Positions 45,171 to 57,260 are shown, counted from the first letter of the stretch. The stretch is 64,000 nucleotides of DNA from Ceratobasidium sp. AG-K (GCA_037039685.1 JAWNGF010000002.1:1860001-1924000); one strand, 5' to 3'. Made by a program: numbers and translations. Notes: a model not told the origin generated them from the letters alone.

Positions 45171-45671
45171 GTGGGGGGGCAATGTTGTGACCTGTCCCGC
45201 CCTCTGTCTCTGTTCTGCGGACTTGTGGCTTGTATTGGCGCCCTAAGCACCTCTTCTGTATAGATGTGCCCTCTCCCTTGCTTAGTGAGGTGTATGGATG
45301 GCGTGTTACCATGAGTCATATGACTCATGCTGTTTTCTATTGGCTGGCCTGAGCAGCCCCCTTTATGACTCGGACTTTGACTCAGACCTGTGACTCATGT
45401 ATATACTATGACTCACTTGTTTTCTGAGTATATTTACTGGCTTGCAAGCATGGTCACCCCCAGCTTGCTTTGCCTCATCAACTCTCCCTGTAGTGTGTGA
45501 TCAGAGGCACTTGGCTACTTAGCCACTTCAGCAGCCACTTGGGATTTGGAGCTAGGACTTCTACTTAGAAGCTAGCAATTTCCCTTAGCGATATCATCTA
45601 CTTAGACTTATTGCTCACGGTCAACAAGGCGATTAGCAGTCGTCAACTCTACTACTTAGCAGGTTGTGACA
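45171..45671 (+). repeat. Polypurine tract and 3' LTR of element D (489 bp)
   Basis: TGGGGGGGCAA at 45172-45182, LTR 45183-45671 (TGTTGTGACC ... GGTTGTGACA). AGCTTGCTTTGC at 45462-45473. The 5 bp that follow, AGGAG, are the probable target duplication whose left copy is deleted. Confidence 0.92.
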
Positions 45672-45811
45672 AGGAGACTTGGGAGGAATGGGAGAAGTTC
45701 TTGGACAAACCGGGTAACACCGTGTTCAACCCCATCAACTAGACCTTAGAGGAGGACAAAGGACTTGAGGAGTATGTGCTGCAAAAAGGGAAGGACTGCG
45801 CAGTGCAGTAA
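45672..45811 (+). pseudogene. ORF3 type II C-terminal remnant, E2
   Basis: Continues as ETWEEWEKFLDKPGNTVFN, TAG, TLEEDKGLEEYVLQKGKDC, TAA at about 45811; nearly identical to the end of P ORF3. Proves that D sits inside E2 ORF3. Confidence 0.85.
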
Positions 45812-45852
45812 GTCCATTCAAGTCCCCCAAATGGACTCTTAGGGGGGAGTAA

Positions 45853-46321
45853 TGTTGTGAGCCAGCCCTCTCTCCATAAGGCTTGTTCTGTGGCTTGCTT
45901 GTCTGTCCTTGTGTTTGTTGTTTTGTTTGTGTGTTGTTTGTCTTTTCCTGCGCTGCGTTGCCACCTTCTTGTGGTTTTTCTGTTACATTGTGTAACGCGG
46001 CTGTGCTTTGTATGAGTCATGACTGCCCATGCAGCATGACTCACTTGGACACTCCTGACTGGCTTGTATATATGACTTGTGCGGCTGCGCCTTGTATGAC
46101 TTGGTTGCTTCTTGAATATATATAGAGGACCAACAAGCCTGGTATCCCCAGCTTGTTTTGTCTCGTCAAACATCTCCTTTGAGTGACACTTTGAACCACC
46201 CCTACCCTTAAGAGTCTACAGCCACTTAAGTGTGGTGCAATTCAAGAGGTCTCTTAGGTCTTAGTGCTGTCCACTCTCCATTGCGGCTTGTCTTATAGCC
46301 ACCAAGAAGAAGCTTACAGCA
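45853..46321 (+). repeat. 3' LTR of E2 (469 bp)
   Basis: TGTTGTGAGCC ... CTTACAGCA, preceded by AGGGGGGAGTAA and followed by GTTGT. Confidence 0.93.
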
Positions 46322-46326
46322 GTTGT

Positions 46327-46854
46327 CCCACCATTGCACTCAGTACTCATTCCCCTTGGCCCAATGGCCCTTGTGCTCCATCCAATCCTTCAGGTCTGGG
46401 TCCCAAGCCACGTCCCATTCACACTTGTTGTGCAGGGGCATCCTTCCCTCCTTCTCCTCCCAAATTCACTTGGATTGTGTACATGGGGGTTGTGTTGATG
46501 CAATGGTCCCCCAACTCCTCCCTCATCTGGTTCTTGACACTACCTGGAATTGTTTCCTGGGCTGAGAAAGCTGCACATCCCCAGGCTATCAGGATGCTTG
46601 GACACTCCCTGAGTTGTCAATTTGTGGGTGGCCTTGTGTCCCACCCACTCAAACTCCCCTGCTACCACTAGATGGAGCATGTTGCTCCTGCATAGTATTG
46701 GCACTCTCCTGCACTCTGCATCTGCTGTGGAACATGGTATAAAACCACTCCAGAATCAAGGCACTTGGCAATTTTTGTGGGCAACGCTTGTGGCCTGTGG
46801 CAGGTTGCTGATGGTGACCAAACAACAAGGGGCAGGCATGTTTGGAGCAGTTTT
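46327..46854 (-). pseudogene. ORF3 type II N-terminal part, element G
   Basis: Reverse strand reads EWDVAWDPDLKDWMEHKGHWAKG, which parallels WDANYKMDLSDWRMERGSY in P (63525-63580). Stops and frame changes. Joins 33019 across E2. Confidence 0.6.
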
Positions 46855-48561
46855 TTAAGGTGGTGAGTTTGTTTGGAAGTGGCTTAGAGTGGTAAAAGGC
46901 TGGAGAGAGCTGTTTGAGCTGAGGTTTGCTGTACTCTCTCTGGCCTTTTTAACTGGTTGCTGCTTGCAATTCAAGGGTACAGGTGCCCTAGGGTTTTCCT
47001 TGAGGAATCTTCTCATGAGGGGCAGCAGTTCTGTGATCATCCCTGCCCTTTCTTCTGTGCCTTCACTAGGTGGATATCCCTTCCTTTGGATTACACATTT
47101 GAGCCCTTCCTTTGTTTCCTTCCAGTCCACAATCTTCTCAACTTTGTAGACTTCCTCATCTTCTTCTGTTTCTATGGGAGGTGGTTGCACTTGGTTTCTG
47201 TTGAATTCCTTGTCTTCCTTGTGTTTCTATAGCTGATCAAGGTGGAAAACATGATGTTTTTTGATTAACTTGGGGAGTTCAATCTTGTATGCATGGGAGG
47301 AAATTGCTCTTGTGACTTTGAAAGGGCCTAATTTCTTGTCATCAAGCTGCTTCATTGGTTATTATTCATGGAATTGCATTGCAGCTGTTGCCTCTCTTCT
47401 TGCTTCCACCATTTGTCCCTGTAGGTTCCTAGCCAAATGGTTCTGAATCTCAGCATCTACTACATTCCATGCAAGATGAAACCTGCAGTTCATTTTAAAG
47501 GGAGTCTTGCCTGTAGTCCTGTTGATGTGGTTGTTGTAGCAGAACTCTGCAATTGATAGGCATTGTGCCCAGTTGCCCTGTCTGTAGTTGATGCAAGCTC
47601 TCAAGAATCCTTCAAGACACTGGTTCCCTCATTCTGATTGACCATCAATTTCAGGGTGGAAGGCTGTACTAAAGGAGGGATTGATTCCAAGTTTTTCACA
47701 AAGGGAACACAGAAAATGGCTGTTGAAAGTGGTACCCCTGTTGGAGATAGTTTGCTTGGGTAAACCATGCAGCTTCTGGACATTTGATATGAAAAGATCT
47801 GCCATGCCTTCTACTGTTGTTACTTCCTTGCAAGTGATGAAATGCACCATTTTGCTGTGTCAATCCACTACTACCAAGATACTGTCCCATCCAGGTGATT
47901 TGGGTAGCTTGACTATGAAGTCATAACTGATGTCTTCCCCAGGAATAGTCACTATAGGTAGTGGCTTTGCTGGTACCAAATGTGTATGTCCCTTGCTTCT
48001 TTGGCATGTTTTGCAGGAGTCCATGTATCTGTTAACAGTTGCCTTGATTCCTGGCCAATAGTATCACCTTGAGAGAAGCTCTAGGGTTCTTGCCTGCCAT
48101 TGATGACCTGCAGTTGGTGAATCATGGTGTTGCTGCAGTAATTCCAGATGTAGATCTTGTCTTCTGGAACATAGATTGCACCTTCATACCATAGGAGTCC
48201 TTCCATCATCTCATAATCCTAAACTGCTTATTGACACAAGGAGGCAGGTTTTCTCAGTTTTTGACAGCTAGGGTGAGTGTGCTAAGTGATTTGTCCTCTT
48301 CCAGGGCCTCTGTGATTTCTGTTACAATGTCTCTCCCTAATTCTGCTGCAAATCCTCTGAATCTCTCATGGTGTATCATAATCTGTTCTGCATTTGGTAC
48401 ATCTTAATGTTCTGATTGTCTAGACAACATATCTGGCTTGCTAGCAAGTTTCCCTGGCTGGTAGTGTACCTCAAAGTTAAAGGATGCAAGTTCTGGATGC
48501 CATCAGTTGTGTTGTTGGCTGTAAGTTTTTGCTGCTTGCCAGTAAGTTAAATTCCTACAGT
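46855..48561 (-). pseudogene. RNase H end, integrase and chromodomain, element G
   Basis: From right to left: RNLTYWQAA (RNase H), YQPGKLASKPDMLSRQ, linker, integrase zinc region with decay, core 47926-47629 (MVHFITCKEV, ISNRGTTF, HPEIDGQSE), C-terminal part 47604-47362, and chromodomain 47190-46855 (VYKVEKIVDWKET). Cut on the right by element F at about 48562. Confidence 0.85.
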
Positions 48562-49208
48562 CCAAAGAAACTGTAACTGGGTCCCTCCATCAAAGGAACA
48601 CCCATAGAAGATGGATCTATTCCTGAAGCCTCAGCCCATGCACAAAGCATCCAGGACAACCTAGAGGAAGCAAAAGCTAGTCTAATCTGAGCAAGCAACA
48701 GGATAAAGAACATACAGATCGGAAACAACACAAGGACCCCATCCAGATTGGCAACAGAGTTTGGCTCAGCCACAATCACCTTGCAACCAACCTACCTTCC
48801 CTGAAACTTTCCCACAAGCTGCTAGGGCCCTTCACAGTTCTAGAAGAAGTCAGAAGAAATGCATACAAGATTGAACTTCCCCACTCCAAGACCATACCCC
48901 CTGTAATGAGAGTCTCTTGCCTAGCAAAGTACCAGGAGGACAAAATAGAAGGTTGACAAACAGAACCACCACCTCCCATGGAAACCCCAGATGGTGAAGA
49001 AGAGTATGTAGTGGCACAGATTCAAAGTTCCAAGATCAAGAACAGAACCCTGGAGTATTCTGTCAAATGGAGAGGATATACTTTGGAACAGGATTCCTGG
49101 GAGCCAGTGGGAAATCTGGGGAATGCATCAGAACTCATTACTGAGTTCCACAAAGAACATCCAGATGCTATCAAAGAAGTTCCCATGGTTACCCAGAAGT
49201 GGTCATGA
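48562..49208 (+). pseudogene. Integrase C-terminus and chromodomain, element F
   Basis: IN C-terminal segment (EDGSIPEASAHAQSIQDNL, then IGNRVWLS, GPFTVLEEVRRNAYKIELP) with frame changes and stops. Chromodomain 48978-49208 (EYVVAQIQSSK...YSVKWRGYT..DSWEP). Everything upstream is missing. Confidence 0.85.
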
Positions 49209-49340
49209 CAAGACAACAGAGGATTCAGCTGCCAACAAAAAAGAATGGCCTATCTGGCTCTCCCAACACATGAAAGAGGCTGCAGGAATCCAAGTCCCCC
49301 AACAAAAAACCTTTACTCCAATCACTGCAGCCAAAGTTAG

Positions 49341-49820
49341 CCCTACTCTTTCTACTGCACCATCCCTTCCTTCACCAATACCACTGTCCACATCTATAAC
49401 AACACCTTGACCTGCTTTGCCTCTTTCAAGAGGTCCTTACTCTGTGCCAACCTTGACGAGGGCCTTTACAACCACAAAGGACTCCCCCAGCCTTTCTACT
49501 TCATCATCTCCCAGTGCTTCCATTGCTTCCATTTTTCCTGCCCCTTCTATGGGACCCCCCTTGTCCACTGGTGCAACTGGATTGCACACAACATGGGCAA
49601 CATCCACAACCAGCTTGAAATTGTTAAGGCCTACCACAAGGCTAGGGCTGGGGCAGTAACTAAGTATATTGGCCTTACAGAGGATCCTGAGCAACAACCT
49701 ACAGTCATAGACCTCATGGACAAGGAGGAGGACCATGGGGTATGGAAGGGTACAGGGTCAGAGGAAGACCCTTTTGTGTTTAATAATGAAGAGCAGTTTG
49801 TGTTTGTGGAAAAGGCTTAG
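49341..49820 (+). pseudogene. ORF3 type I, element F
   Basis: Open from after TAG 49338 to TAG 49818-49820, without an ATG near its expected start. HKGLPQPFYFII, GTPLVHWCNWIAHNMGNIH, KAYHKAR and YIGL align with LFYHV, GGPFYCWHHFIARNFRNFH, WYCYKNR and YIDHL of B. The acidic C-terminus (IDLMDKEEDHGVW) differs from B. It ends 12 nt before the LTR, overlapping the polypurine tract. Does not overlap pol in this family. Confidence 0.6.
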
Positions 49821-49832
49821 AAGGGGGGGTAG

Positions 49833-50260
49833 TGTCACCACCTCAACTGTATCTCCTTGTTCTGCCTTTTGTTTAGTCCCTTTCTGCTTGCCTTCTTCAT
49901 ATATGCACCTTTTATGTAAGCCACAACTGCAGGACATGCCTGCCTGGCCTGTCCCCTTACCTCCTTGGTCTCCATGAACTTACTGTTTCTCCTTTGTTCT
50001 TGTCTTGCTTCTCTCAGACTCTTGCTTGCTCTCCTTTTATTACAACTCTCTATTGTACATAGCCACAGTAGATAGTATATATACCAGTGATACAGGTCTT
50101 GTCTCCACAAGACTTGTTCTCTTGTTGTTTTCCCCACCCATTCCAGTGTCTGCTTAGCTTAGGCCTAAGAGCCACTCAGTGACCTTCATTGTTGTCCCAA
50201 CCACTGTCCTCATCCCCTGACTGACCCTTGGTGTCATCAGGTCTGACTAGGGTTGTGACA
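49833..50260 (+). repeat. 3' LTR of element F (428 bp)
   Basis: TGTCACCACC ... GGTTGTGACA, preceded by AGAAGGGGGGGTAG. TATATATAC near 50079. Confidence 0.9.
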
Positions 50261-51560
50261 TTATTGGCAGCAGCAGATAAGCACTTGCTCATGTGATTTT
50301 GTTTCCAAACTTTTTGTATGGCCTAGTGCTCCACAATCAATTTGGTTTGGATTGTGTGCTGTTGTTCTGCCAGTAGACTTTGGTCTGTTCAATTTCACAA
50401 GATGTTGGTTCCTGTTCCCCTTGGAGCACACCCATATCTGTCAGAATGTCCTGCAACTGTCCCATCATGTAAAGTTCCTGGCAGAAACCAGTTCATTCTC
50501 TGGACACTCCCCTGAGCCATGAAATGATGAAGTAAAAAAATTGCTTGCCACTCTCAGTGGTGGTGAGAGCTGGTAATGCAATTGGTGCAGGCATACATGA
50601 AGTCCTTTGCTTTGGCTCCTTGTTCTCCTTCAATCTCAGATGGTTTTGCTGCTCCTGATTTTCCCTTGGTCTAAGTTGCTGTTGATACCATACCCCCAAT
50701 GGAGATTTTACTAGGTGGGGCTGTGGTTGACCCTGCAGGGATCACAAAATGCATTGTCAATATTCCCAATGTGGGTGCTACTTGACCTTGTGATCCACTG
50801 GACATTCCTAGTTGATGCAAGGATAGGGGTCCTGTTGTTGAAGATGTTGGTCCTATTGCTGTAGGTCCAGGCACAGAGGATGACAAGAGTCCTAGGTTTG
50901 ACAATCCTTGACTAAAACAATGTCTAATTGTGGTGTAGGTGCCAAATCCTTGGTGTTCTACTTTGTGGAAAAGTTGGCATAATTTAGTCCCAATGATTTC
51001 CAGTTTTTGTGGGTGATGATCCCATTGTCATGATTGTGGTTTTCCCACTCTTCCAACCATCTGACTTGCTCAAACATCAACCCTATCTCCTGACCAATTC
51101 CTTCCATAGTACTCAATATGTTATTGGGCCAATCACCTTGGACTTCCCACCATGTCTTGCCCAGGTAATGATTGATGAGTGATGAGGGTGGGCTGGACCT
51201 TGCTTGGCAGTGGTTGTCCTCTATTTCTGGCTCTTGTTCTTGTTCTTGTTCTTGTTCTGGTCCTGGTTCCAGTTTTGGTTCTGGTTCTGAGGCTTCTATG
51301 ATTTTATTGCCCTCATTGCTTTTGTGTTTTGTGGCAAGTGGTAAAAAAAATTTAAGGCTGGTACTGGTCTGTGCTGGTCAAGAGGCTTCATCTGTCCATT
51401 TTGATATTCAGGACACCAGCGAGCCTGATCAATAGTACAATTTCATAAGCCTAAATATGAGTGTGCTTCCTGGTGTGCTTCAACCAGAGACTTGGCTAGG
51501 AGTGTTGGAATAATGAAGTGCATCCCCAGATAGAGATGGAAATGTGGGGGAACCTAGTTG
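50261..51560 (-). pseudogene. Gag N-terminal remnant, probably element G
   Basis: Reverse-strand pieces: acidic EQEQEQ tract (51260-51230), MEGIGQEIGLMFEQVRWLEEW (near 51100), Ser/Pro-rich part 50904-50671 (VPGPTAIGPTSSTTG) resembling D gag around 38640-38800, and a helical segment MMGQLQDILTDMG near 50470. Many frame changes. Link to G rests on strand and position only. Confidence 0.45.
51233..51260 (+). repeat. CTTGTT hexamer microsatellite
   Basis: About four and a half units of CTTGTT; codes for Glu-Gln repeats on the reverse strand. Confidence 0.7.
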
Positions 51561-51582
51561 ACAATAGGTTCAGGGCAACAAT

Positions 51583-52473
51583 TATCACAACCTTTTCTAT
51601 TCTCTTCTTGTTTTCCCTTGTGCTTGGCCTTGTTGTGCTTGCCTTCTCCATATATCCACTTTTTATGTAAGCCACAACTGAGGAATGTGCCTGCGTGCCC
51701 TGTTTCCTTGTCTCCTTGGTCTCCATAGACTTACCCAGGTTCCTTTGTTCTGTTCTCTCTTCTCTTTGACTCTTGCTTTCTCTTCTTTTTTGTCACTACT
51801 CTCTATTGTACACAGCCACAGTTGTTAGTATATACACCAGCATGTTGTGACCTGTCCCTCCCTCTGTCTCTGTTTGCGGACTTGTGCCTTGTACTGGCGC
51901 CTTAAGCTCCCTTTCTCTTTGTTGAGCGCTCTCCCTTGTTTAGTAAGGTGATGGATGATGTGTCACCATGAGTCATATGACTCATGCTGTTTTCTATTGG
52001 CTGGCCTGCGCAGCCCCCTTTATGACTTGGACTTTGACTCAGACGTGTGACTCATGTATTTACCATGACTCACCTGTTTTCTGAGTATATATACTGGCTT
52101 TCAAGCATGGTCATCCCCAGCTTGCTTTGCCTGGTCAACTCTCCCTGCAGTGTGATCAGAGGCACTTGGCTACTTAGCCTTTAGCGCAGCCACTTGGACT
52201 TAGGAGCTAGTGACTTGTACTGACAAGACTAGCGTTTGTCCACCTTAGTGTTGGAGTCTTAGAAGACATATCACATATTGTTCCCACATCTCAAAGGCCA
52301 TTAGCAGTTGTCAACCATAGGCATTAGCAGGTTGCAACACAGCAACACAAGTCTTGCCTACACAAGACTTGCTCTCTTGTAGTATTCCCCTGTCAACTGC
52401 ATTAATGCTTAGCTTAGGCCTAAGAGTCATCCATTGACCCTTGCTATCTTCAGGTCAGACTAGGGTTTTGATG
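51583..52473 (+). mobile_element. F-family LTR, split by a D solo LTR
   Basis: 51583-51842 and 52345-52473 together form one F LTR (compare 49833-50260), with decayed ends (TATCACAACC ... GGGTTTTGATGA). Confidence 0.8.
51843..52339 (+). mobile_element. Solo LTR of the D family (497 bp)
   Basis: TGTTGTGACC ... GGTTGCAACA with perfect duplication CAGCA (51838-51842, 52340-52344). Confidence 0.95.
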
Positions 52474-52537
52474 ATGGTCTAGATGGATCTTATAACAATA
52501 GAATGTATGAACAGTGCTACCTGCTTAGGTTGCCATA

Positions 52538-54709
52538 TGTCTGTAAAAAGGGCTGGACCTAATTGGTGGTGATTAGCACAGATTGGCATTGATTAGATGG
52601 TTAGCTCAGAAGTCTTGTCCATGTAAATGGATGTACTAGGCCTACCCTAAAGAGCGCAAACATGTGATCATTTTTGCCCCTGTCTGCCCAAAAATTCACC
52701 TGTAACTCATCAGATACAAATATAATTGTAATTTTTATGTGTATAATACATAGATAACAAACAATACAACTCTCAATACTGTGTGTGCAGGCCATTGGTG
52801 TGTTTTACAGCTCCCGCCCAAGCATCCATCTGCCCCACATGCTTATCAATAACCTCCAGTGTGATGGACTCCCAAGCCTGCTGAACAGCATTCCAAAGTG
52901 CTTCAGGGTTCCTATGAGCCCCAGGGATCTGGAATATGCGTGATTTGAGGAGCCTCCAGACTGGCTCAATTGGATTCAGGTCCGGACAAGTGGGGGGATG
53001 CAGAAGTTGATGGATGCCCAATGATTCCCACACCCGTTTTGTTTCCAGTCCCTTATGACAAGGGGCTCCATCCTCCACAACAAGAATGTATTGCCCCTGT
53101 TCTCCCTTCAGCTCCTCCCAAAACCAAAAAATGGGCCCTGAGAGGACCTGGTTGGCATAACCTTCTGAGTTCAAGCCCCCACCCATTTGGCACCTGTGCT
53201 TGTTTGTGCAATATGGTGTGCGTTTGATGTGAACAATCAGACCCTTTTTGCCCAGTGCAATGGCCCCCCAAAGCATGATCAACTGGCGACCACTATGGAA
53301 ATTTGTTGCCAAACATTTGGGCAGGTAGGCTTCATGTGGGAGCTGGGTAACCATCAGCTGTCCAGGGCGCTCTCCCATGTCAATGTGCATCTCATCTGTC
53401 CACATACCCCCTGCCCAATTGCAGCCACATCTGTGTTCAATGTAACTACAGGCACCTGCATCATTAGCAACTGCATTACAGGGGCATTGTATGATCAACT
53501 CACAGCATAGCTACACAAATGGAATGTGCCCCTCATAGCTGGTTCAATATGTGTTTATGAGACAAAAGCCAACTCTTAGTGTGGGAACTTACCTAGGGAC
53601 CATGGCCAACAGACTCATTAGTTATGGCACACTTGATAACATAAGGGTGAGTTCATGGCAAGGAAGGTGATTGGACACTTACCCATTTATAAAGCCTGTG
53701 GATGATGCATGAAGTCAGAGCTCTGGCCTAGCTGGAGAAGAATTGAGGAGGGAGGAATGAAACTGTGATCCTGTGCTTGATAAGTTCAGTAACATGGCTT
53801 GTGTGGGTAGAAGCATTGGAGGACTGACAACACACCATGGTGCCCTGGCAGAACAAAGGAAAAACACAGTAAGTATCATGCCAACAGTGCAACTTTGATG
53901 CTTTGAGTCAACTCCACACCTTTGACAACAGTTCTCCCTGTAAACCACCCAAGGCCTTGGACTCATGCACAGGAGCCCAAGTTGTACTACTTGATCAAGT
54001 ATTGTGAGTGTGTCCTGTGTCTCCTGTATTGTGACACTAGCACCATAAATGAGCCTCAATGGCATGTTTGTTGCTCTGAACTGTGCAGCAACTCCTGTAG
54101 GGTCAACTCAAGTATGTTCCCAGTACACAGACCAGCTTGATTGCTAACCAATTTTCCTTGTGATCATCCAATATCTCAGAGATATAGGTTCAGATCACAG
54201 AGCAGCTGGAACAGCTGGAACAGCTTTACCCCTTACCCAATGATTGCACCCACAGGTGGGGGCCATTTGGTGCAATCAAACCACCTGAACTAAAGTGTGG
54301 TACTTGTGTTGTGTTGCCAACCCCCAGGTTGTGATTCATTTGTTCCATCTCTTCATGTCCAACTCTTGCCTATGCACTTTTTCTATTGTTTTTTCATTTG
54401 TGTAGCTTTTGTATGCCATTTGGTAGTTACAGCAATTTAAAATCATATTTTGCAATGAATTAGGCAGTGACTGATCAAGGAAATTGAGACATGAGTAATT
54501 GGAAGATATTGGAACCCAGCTGGTTGGAGTAGTCAAATTACATTAGTCTCCATTTCTGAGAATGGGCCATGGCTAAATAGCTTGAATGAGCCAGCCAGGG
54601 TTCATTCAACCTCAATTAGGACCTGGTTGGACCCCAACAATTCAAATTAGCACAGATCAGCATGCCTAGATTGTGCAGTGCTAATTTGCTCTGACCTTTT
54701 TACTGACAA
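52538..54709 (-). mobile_element. Tc1-like element 2 (approx. 2.2 kb)
   Basis: Imperfect inverted ends GTCTGTAAAAAGG (left) and GTCAGTAAAAAGG (inverted, right), each next to TA (52536-52537, 54710-54711). Contains a Tc1 transposase C-terminal half on the reverse strand. The right half (53500-54700) has no recognisable coding; a pyrimidine-rich tract ending in CAG near 53845 (reverse strand) could be an intron end. Confidence 0.55.
52773..53498 (-). pseudogene. Tc1/mariner transposase, catalytic half only
   Basis: 241 residues. Asp35 (WTDEMHID), Asp143 (VEDGAPCH) and Glu178 (CPDLNPIEPVW) form a DD34E triad with correct spacing. The DNA-binding N-terminal half is missing from this frame and not recognised upstream, so the gene is either spliced or truncated. 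Unlike the intact copy at 19364-20383 in sequence, so a different Tc1 lineage. Confidence 0.75.
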
Positions 54710-54941
54710 TAGTTCAGTTATACCAGAGGATAGGGATTGGCTTGATTGCAAATGAAGTTGAGCTGCAATATGCCTTGACATGCACATGGTGCAGTGGAGA
54801 GATGGGGTACTTAGGTAATCAATGTAGAAGGGTGTTTGAGGCTTGACTTGGCTATGGTAACCCTAGCTCCAACAGCCACAAGGGCTGTATCCCCAACAAA
54901 GGCAAGGAAGACTTTCTCTACTGTCACCAACTTAGTCAGAC

Positions 54942-55462
54942 TGTCACAACCTGCTCAGAGAAGGATTGTTTGAGACTAATGCATGGCTCCCAGGCCTGAA
55001 AATCACTGAGAGGCTCCAATACATGTTGGATAACCTCCTCAGGGCAAAGTAGAGTGGGTAAACAACAAGGTAAATTGTTCTTGGGATTCCAGGACAATTT
55101 CCCTTGCATCTTTTATAGCAAGCAGAAGAAAGGAAGCACTATCTACATGGGGAAAGCACAACAGTCCAGAAGGAGCATGAAAGGAACATCAGCACAGGAA
55201 GAGTGCAAAGCACATGGGGATCAATGTGCAGCCCTCTGGGAAAATCACAGACCAGAGATTACATGCTGGAAATCCATGTGTACAAAGGCTAAGCCAAGAG
55301 AAGCAATAACAACAGAGTAAACAACAAAACAAACTATGTGGCAGCCAACAAGCCCATGACAGGGGGACAACAACAAACACAACAACAAAGGCAGCACACA
55401 AGCAATGAAGCCGCAGCACACAGACCATTGTCAGGAGCAAGGCTTGTGACATTACCCCCCCC
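54942..55462 (-). repeat. 3' LTR (510 bp) and polypurine tract of element O
   Basis: LTR 54942-55451 (TGTCACAACC ... GGCTTGTGACA on the plus strand), family B. 55452-55462 TTACCCCCCCC is the inverted polypurine tract. Confidence 0.9.
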
Positions 55463-56076
55463 CTAAGATGGGCCATTGGCAGAGCCATTGGACCATTGCT
55501 GCTTGCCCCAGCCTACTTGGAAATTGCTGCCCCAATCAGAAGCAACTGGAGCCTCTGGAAACCATCCACAATTTGCCACAGGCTCCTCTGGAAGCAGTTT
55601 GGACTCTGGGTATTGGAGAAGGGGTGGATTGGGCACTGGGTCTTCTCTGAGCTTGAGATGATCAAAAGAAACATGCAATTCCTTGTTGTTTCCAATGTAG
55701 AAGTGGTCTATGTACTGGGATAAGGATACTTTGATCTCCAGGGGGCAGTGTTTGTAGCAATGCCAAACAATTACCTTGTGGAACTCACAGAAATTGCATG
55801 CAATAAAATGGTGCCAGCAATAGAGGGGACCACTGCACAAGGAAGTGGATTGTCACTACTGAGGTAGTACAAATAACCATAAGGCACATGGTAGAATAGG
55901 TTGAGACCCTTGTGCAAGCAGGCATGCTTGGTAGCAGGAGGAATGAGCACAAAGCACAGGTAGGGGATGCCTGAGTCCAGTTCACCCTTGAAGCCGCCTG
56001 GCATGTAATGGAGATATGTGCCCAGGCCCCCCCCACTGTTGTAGGGGGTGTTATTGTGGGGACAATGAATGGACAG
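55463..56076 (-). pseudogene. ORF3 type I, element O
   Basis: 614 nt against 615 in B: same protein with one base lost near 55850 and the start ATG changed to CTG (56076-56074). Second half 55840-55463 is open to TAG next to the polypurine tract (FYCWHHFIACNF, YIDHFYIG, GWFPEAPVASDWG). Where B has TGA, O has AGA, which supports the single long ORF. Confidence 0.75.
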
Positions 56077-56793
56077 GATAGAGAGCAGTGTTGTGGTGTT
56101 TAAAAAGTTGAGAGAGCTTGAGTGAGGCAAGGGACTCAAGAATGTGGGTTTTGGAGGTGTTAGACCTTTATTTGCTTGCAGCCTTTTTATCCTTGGGCAG
56201 GACATTTGGAACTGGGTCATCTGGCCGTGGGGCATCAGGGAAGTTGGCATAGAACTCCCACAATTGTCCTCCAAGTGCACAAGATCAGAAGCAGGCTCAA
56301 AAGTGTTGTCAAGCAGCCCATCACCTTGCCAACAAACCCTGTACTTCCAGATTCCATCTTCCAGCTTCCAATCAATCAATTTGTCAACCTTATAGACTTC
56401 CTCTCCGTCTTCTGTGATTACAGGGGGCAGTTGTTGGAAGGTTTGCTTGAAATCAGTGTCCTCCTTCACCTCAGACAGCAGAGCAACATGGAAAACATCA
56501 TGAATCTTCATAGTGTCAGGCAGCTCCAAGCAATAAGCATGAGAGCCTATGTGTTCCAGCACATGGGAGGGGCCATATTGCTTGTGGTCTAGCTTCTTGT
56601 TGGGGTGCTGGGATATGATGTGCATGCCTTGCAACCCAAACTTTATCACCAACTGCAACTTCAGGCAAAGAAACTCTGTGATCTGCCACTTTGTAGTGTT
56701 CCTGAGTCCATTTCAACATGGCCTGGACCTCCTCAATCACAGCCTTGAGTTCTGCAGCCCTGTTATCAGCAACTGGTGTTCCAGTGGGTTCTA
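55771..56793 (-). pseudogene. Integrase C-terminus and chromodomain, element O
   Basis: From 56793: IEEVQAMLKWTQEHYK, VGDKVW (frame change), GPSHVLEHIGSHAY, HDVFHVALLS, chromodomain about 56440-56280 (VYKVDKLIDWK...YRVCWQGDG). The apparent continuation to 55771 is the pol tail merging into the ORF3 frame. Cut by insertion of element P at 56794. Confidence 0.88.
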
Positions 56794-57260
56794 TGTCATG
56801 AGCCAGCTCTCTCCATTAGACTCGCCTTGCACTTTGCCTGTCTGCTCTCTTGTTTGTTGTTCTGTTTATATGTTGTTTGTCCTTTCCTGCGCCACATTGC
56901 CACGTTCTTGTGGTTGTGCTGTTACATTGTGTAATGCAGCTGTGCTTTGTACAAGTCATGACTGCCTGTGCAGCATGACTCACTTGGACACTCCTGACTG
57001 GCTTGTATGTATGACTTGTGTGGCTTTGCCTTGTTTGACTTGGCCTCTTTCTGAATAGATATAGAGGACCAACAAGCCTGGTAAACCCAGCTTGTTTTGT
57101 CTTGTCAAACATTCCCTCTGAGTGACACTCTGAACCACCCCTACCCTTAAGAGTCTACAGCTGCTTAAGTGTGGTGCAACTCAAGAGGCGTCTTAGGTCT
57201 TAGTGCCATCCACTCTCCCTTGCGGCTTGTCTCATAGCCATCAAGAAGTAGCTTATGACA
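56794..57260 (+). repeat. 5' LTR of element P
   Basis: TGTCATGAGCC ... CTTATGACA. The TATA region is mutated (ATAGATATAG, about 57055). AGCTTGTTTTGT at 57089-57100. Confidence 0.92.

Larger units (their letters stand above)
37895..45671 (+). mobile_element. Element D: Ty3/Gypsy chromovirus with long ORF3
   Basis: Truncated 5' LTR 37895-38189, gag, pol, ORF3, polypurine tract, full 3' LTR 45183-45671. Best-preserved coding capacity in the window: nonsense codons at 38597 (gag), 43128 and 43137 (pol), 44045 and 44954 (ORF3), and no frameshift noticed inside genes. Inserted into E2 ORF3. Confidence 0.92.
33025..46321 (+). mobile_element. Element E2: Ty3/Gypsy chromovirus with nested element D
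   Basis: LTRs 33025-33493 and 45853-46321, both 469 bp, flanked by the duplication GTTGT (33020-33024, 46322-46326). The two LTRs differ at about 14 sites by eye, mostly transitions (around 3%), so the insertion is not very recent. Inserted in ORF3 of element G. Pol is cut at 37894 and the element resumes in ORF3 at 45672. Confidence 0.93.
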
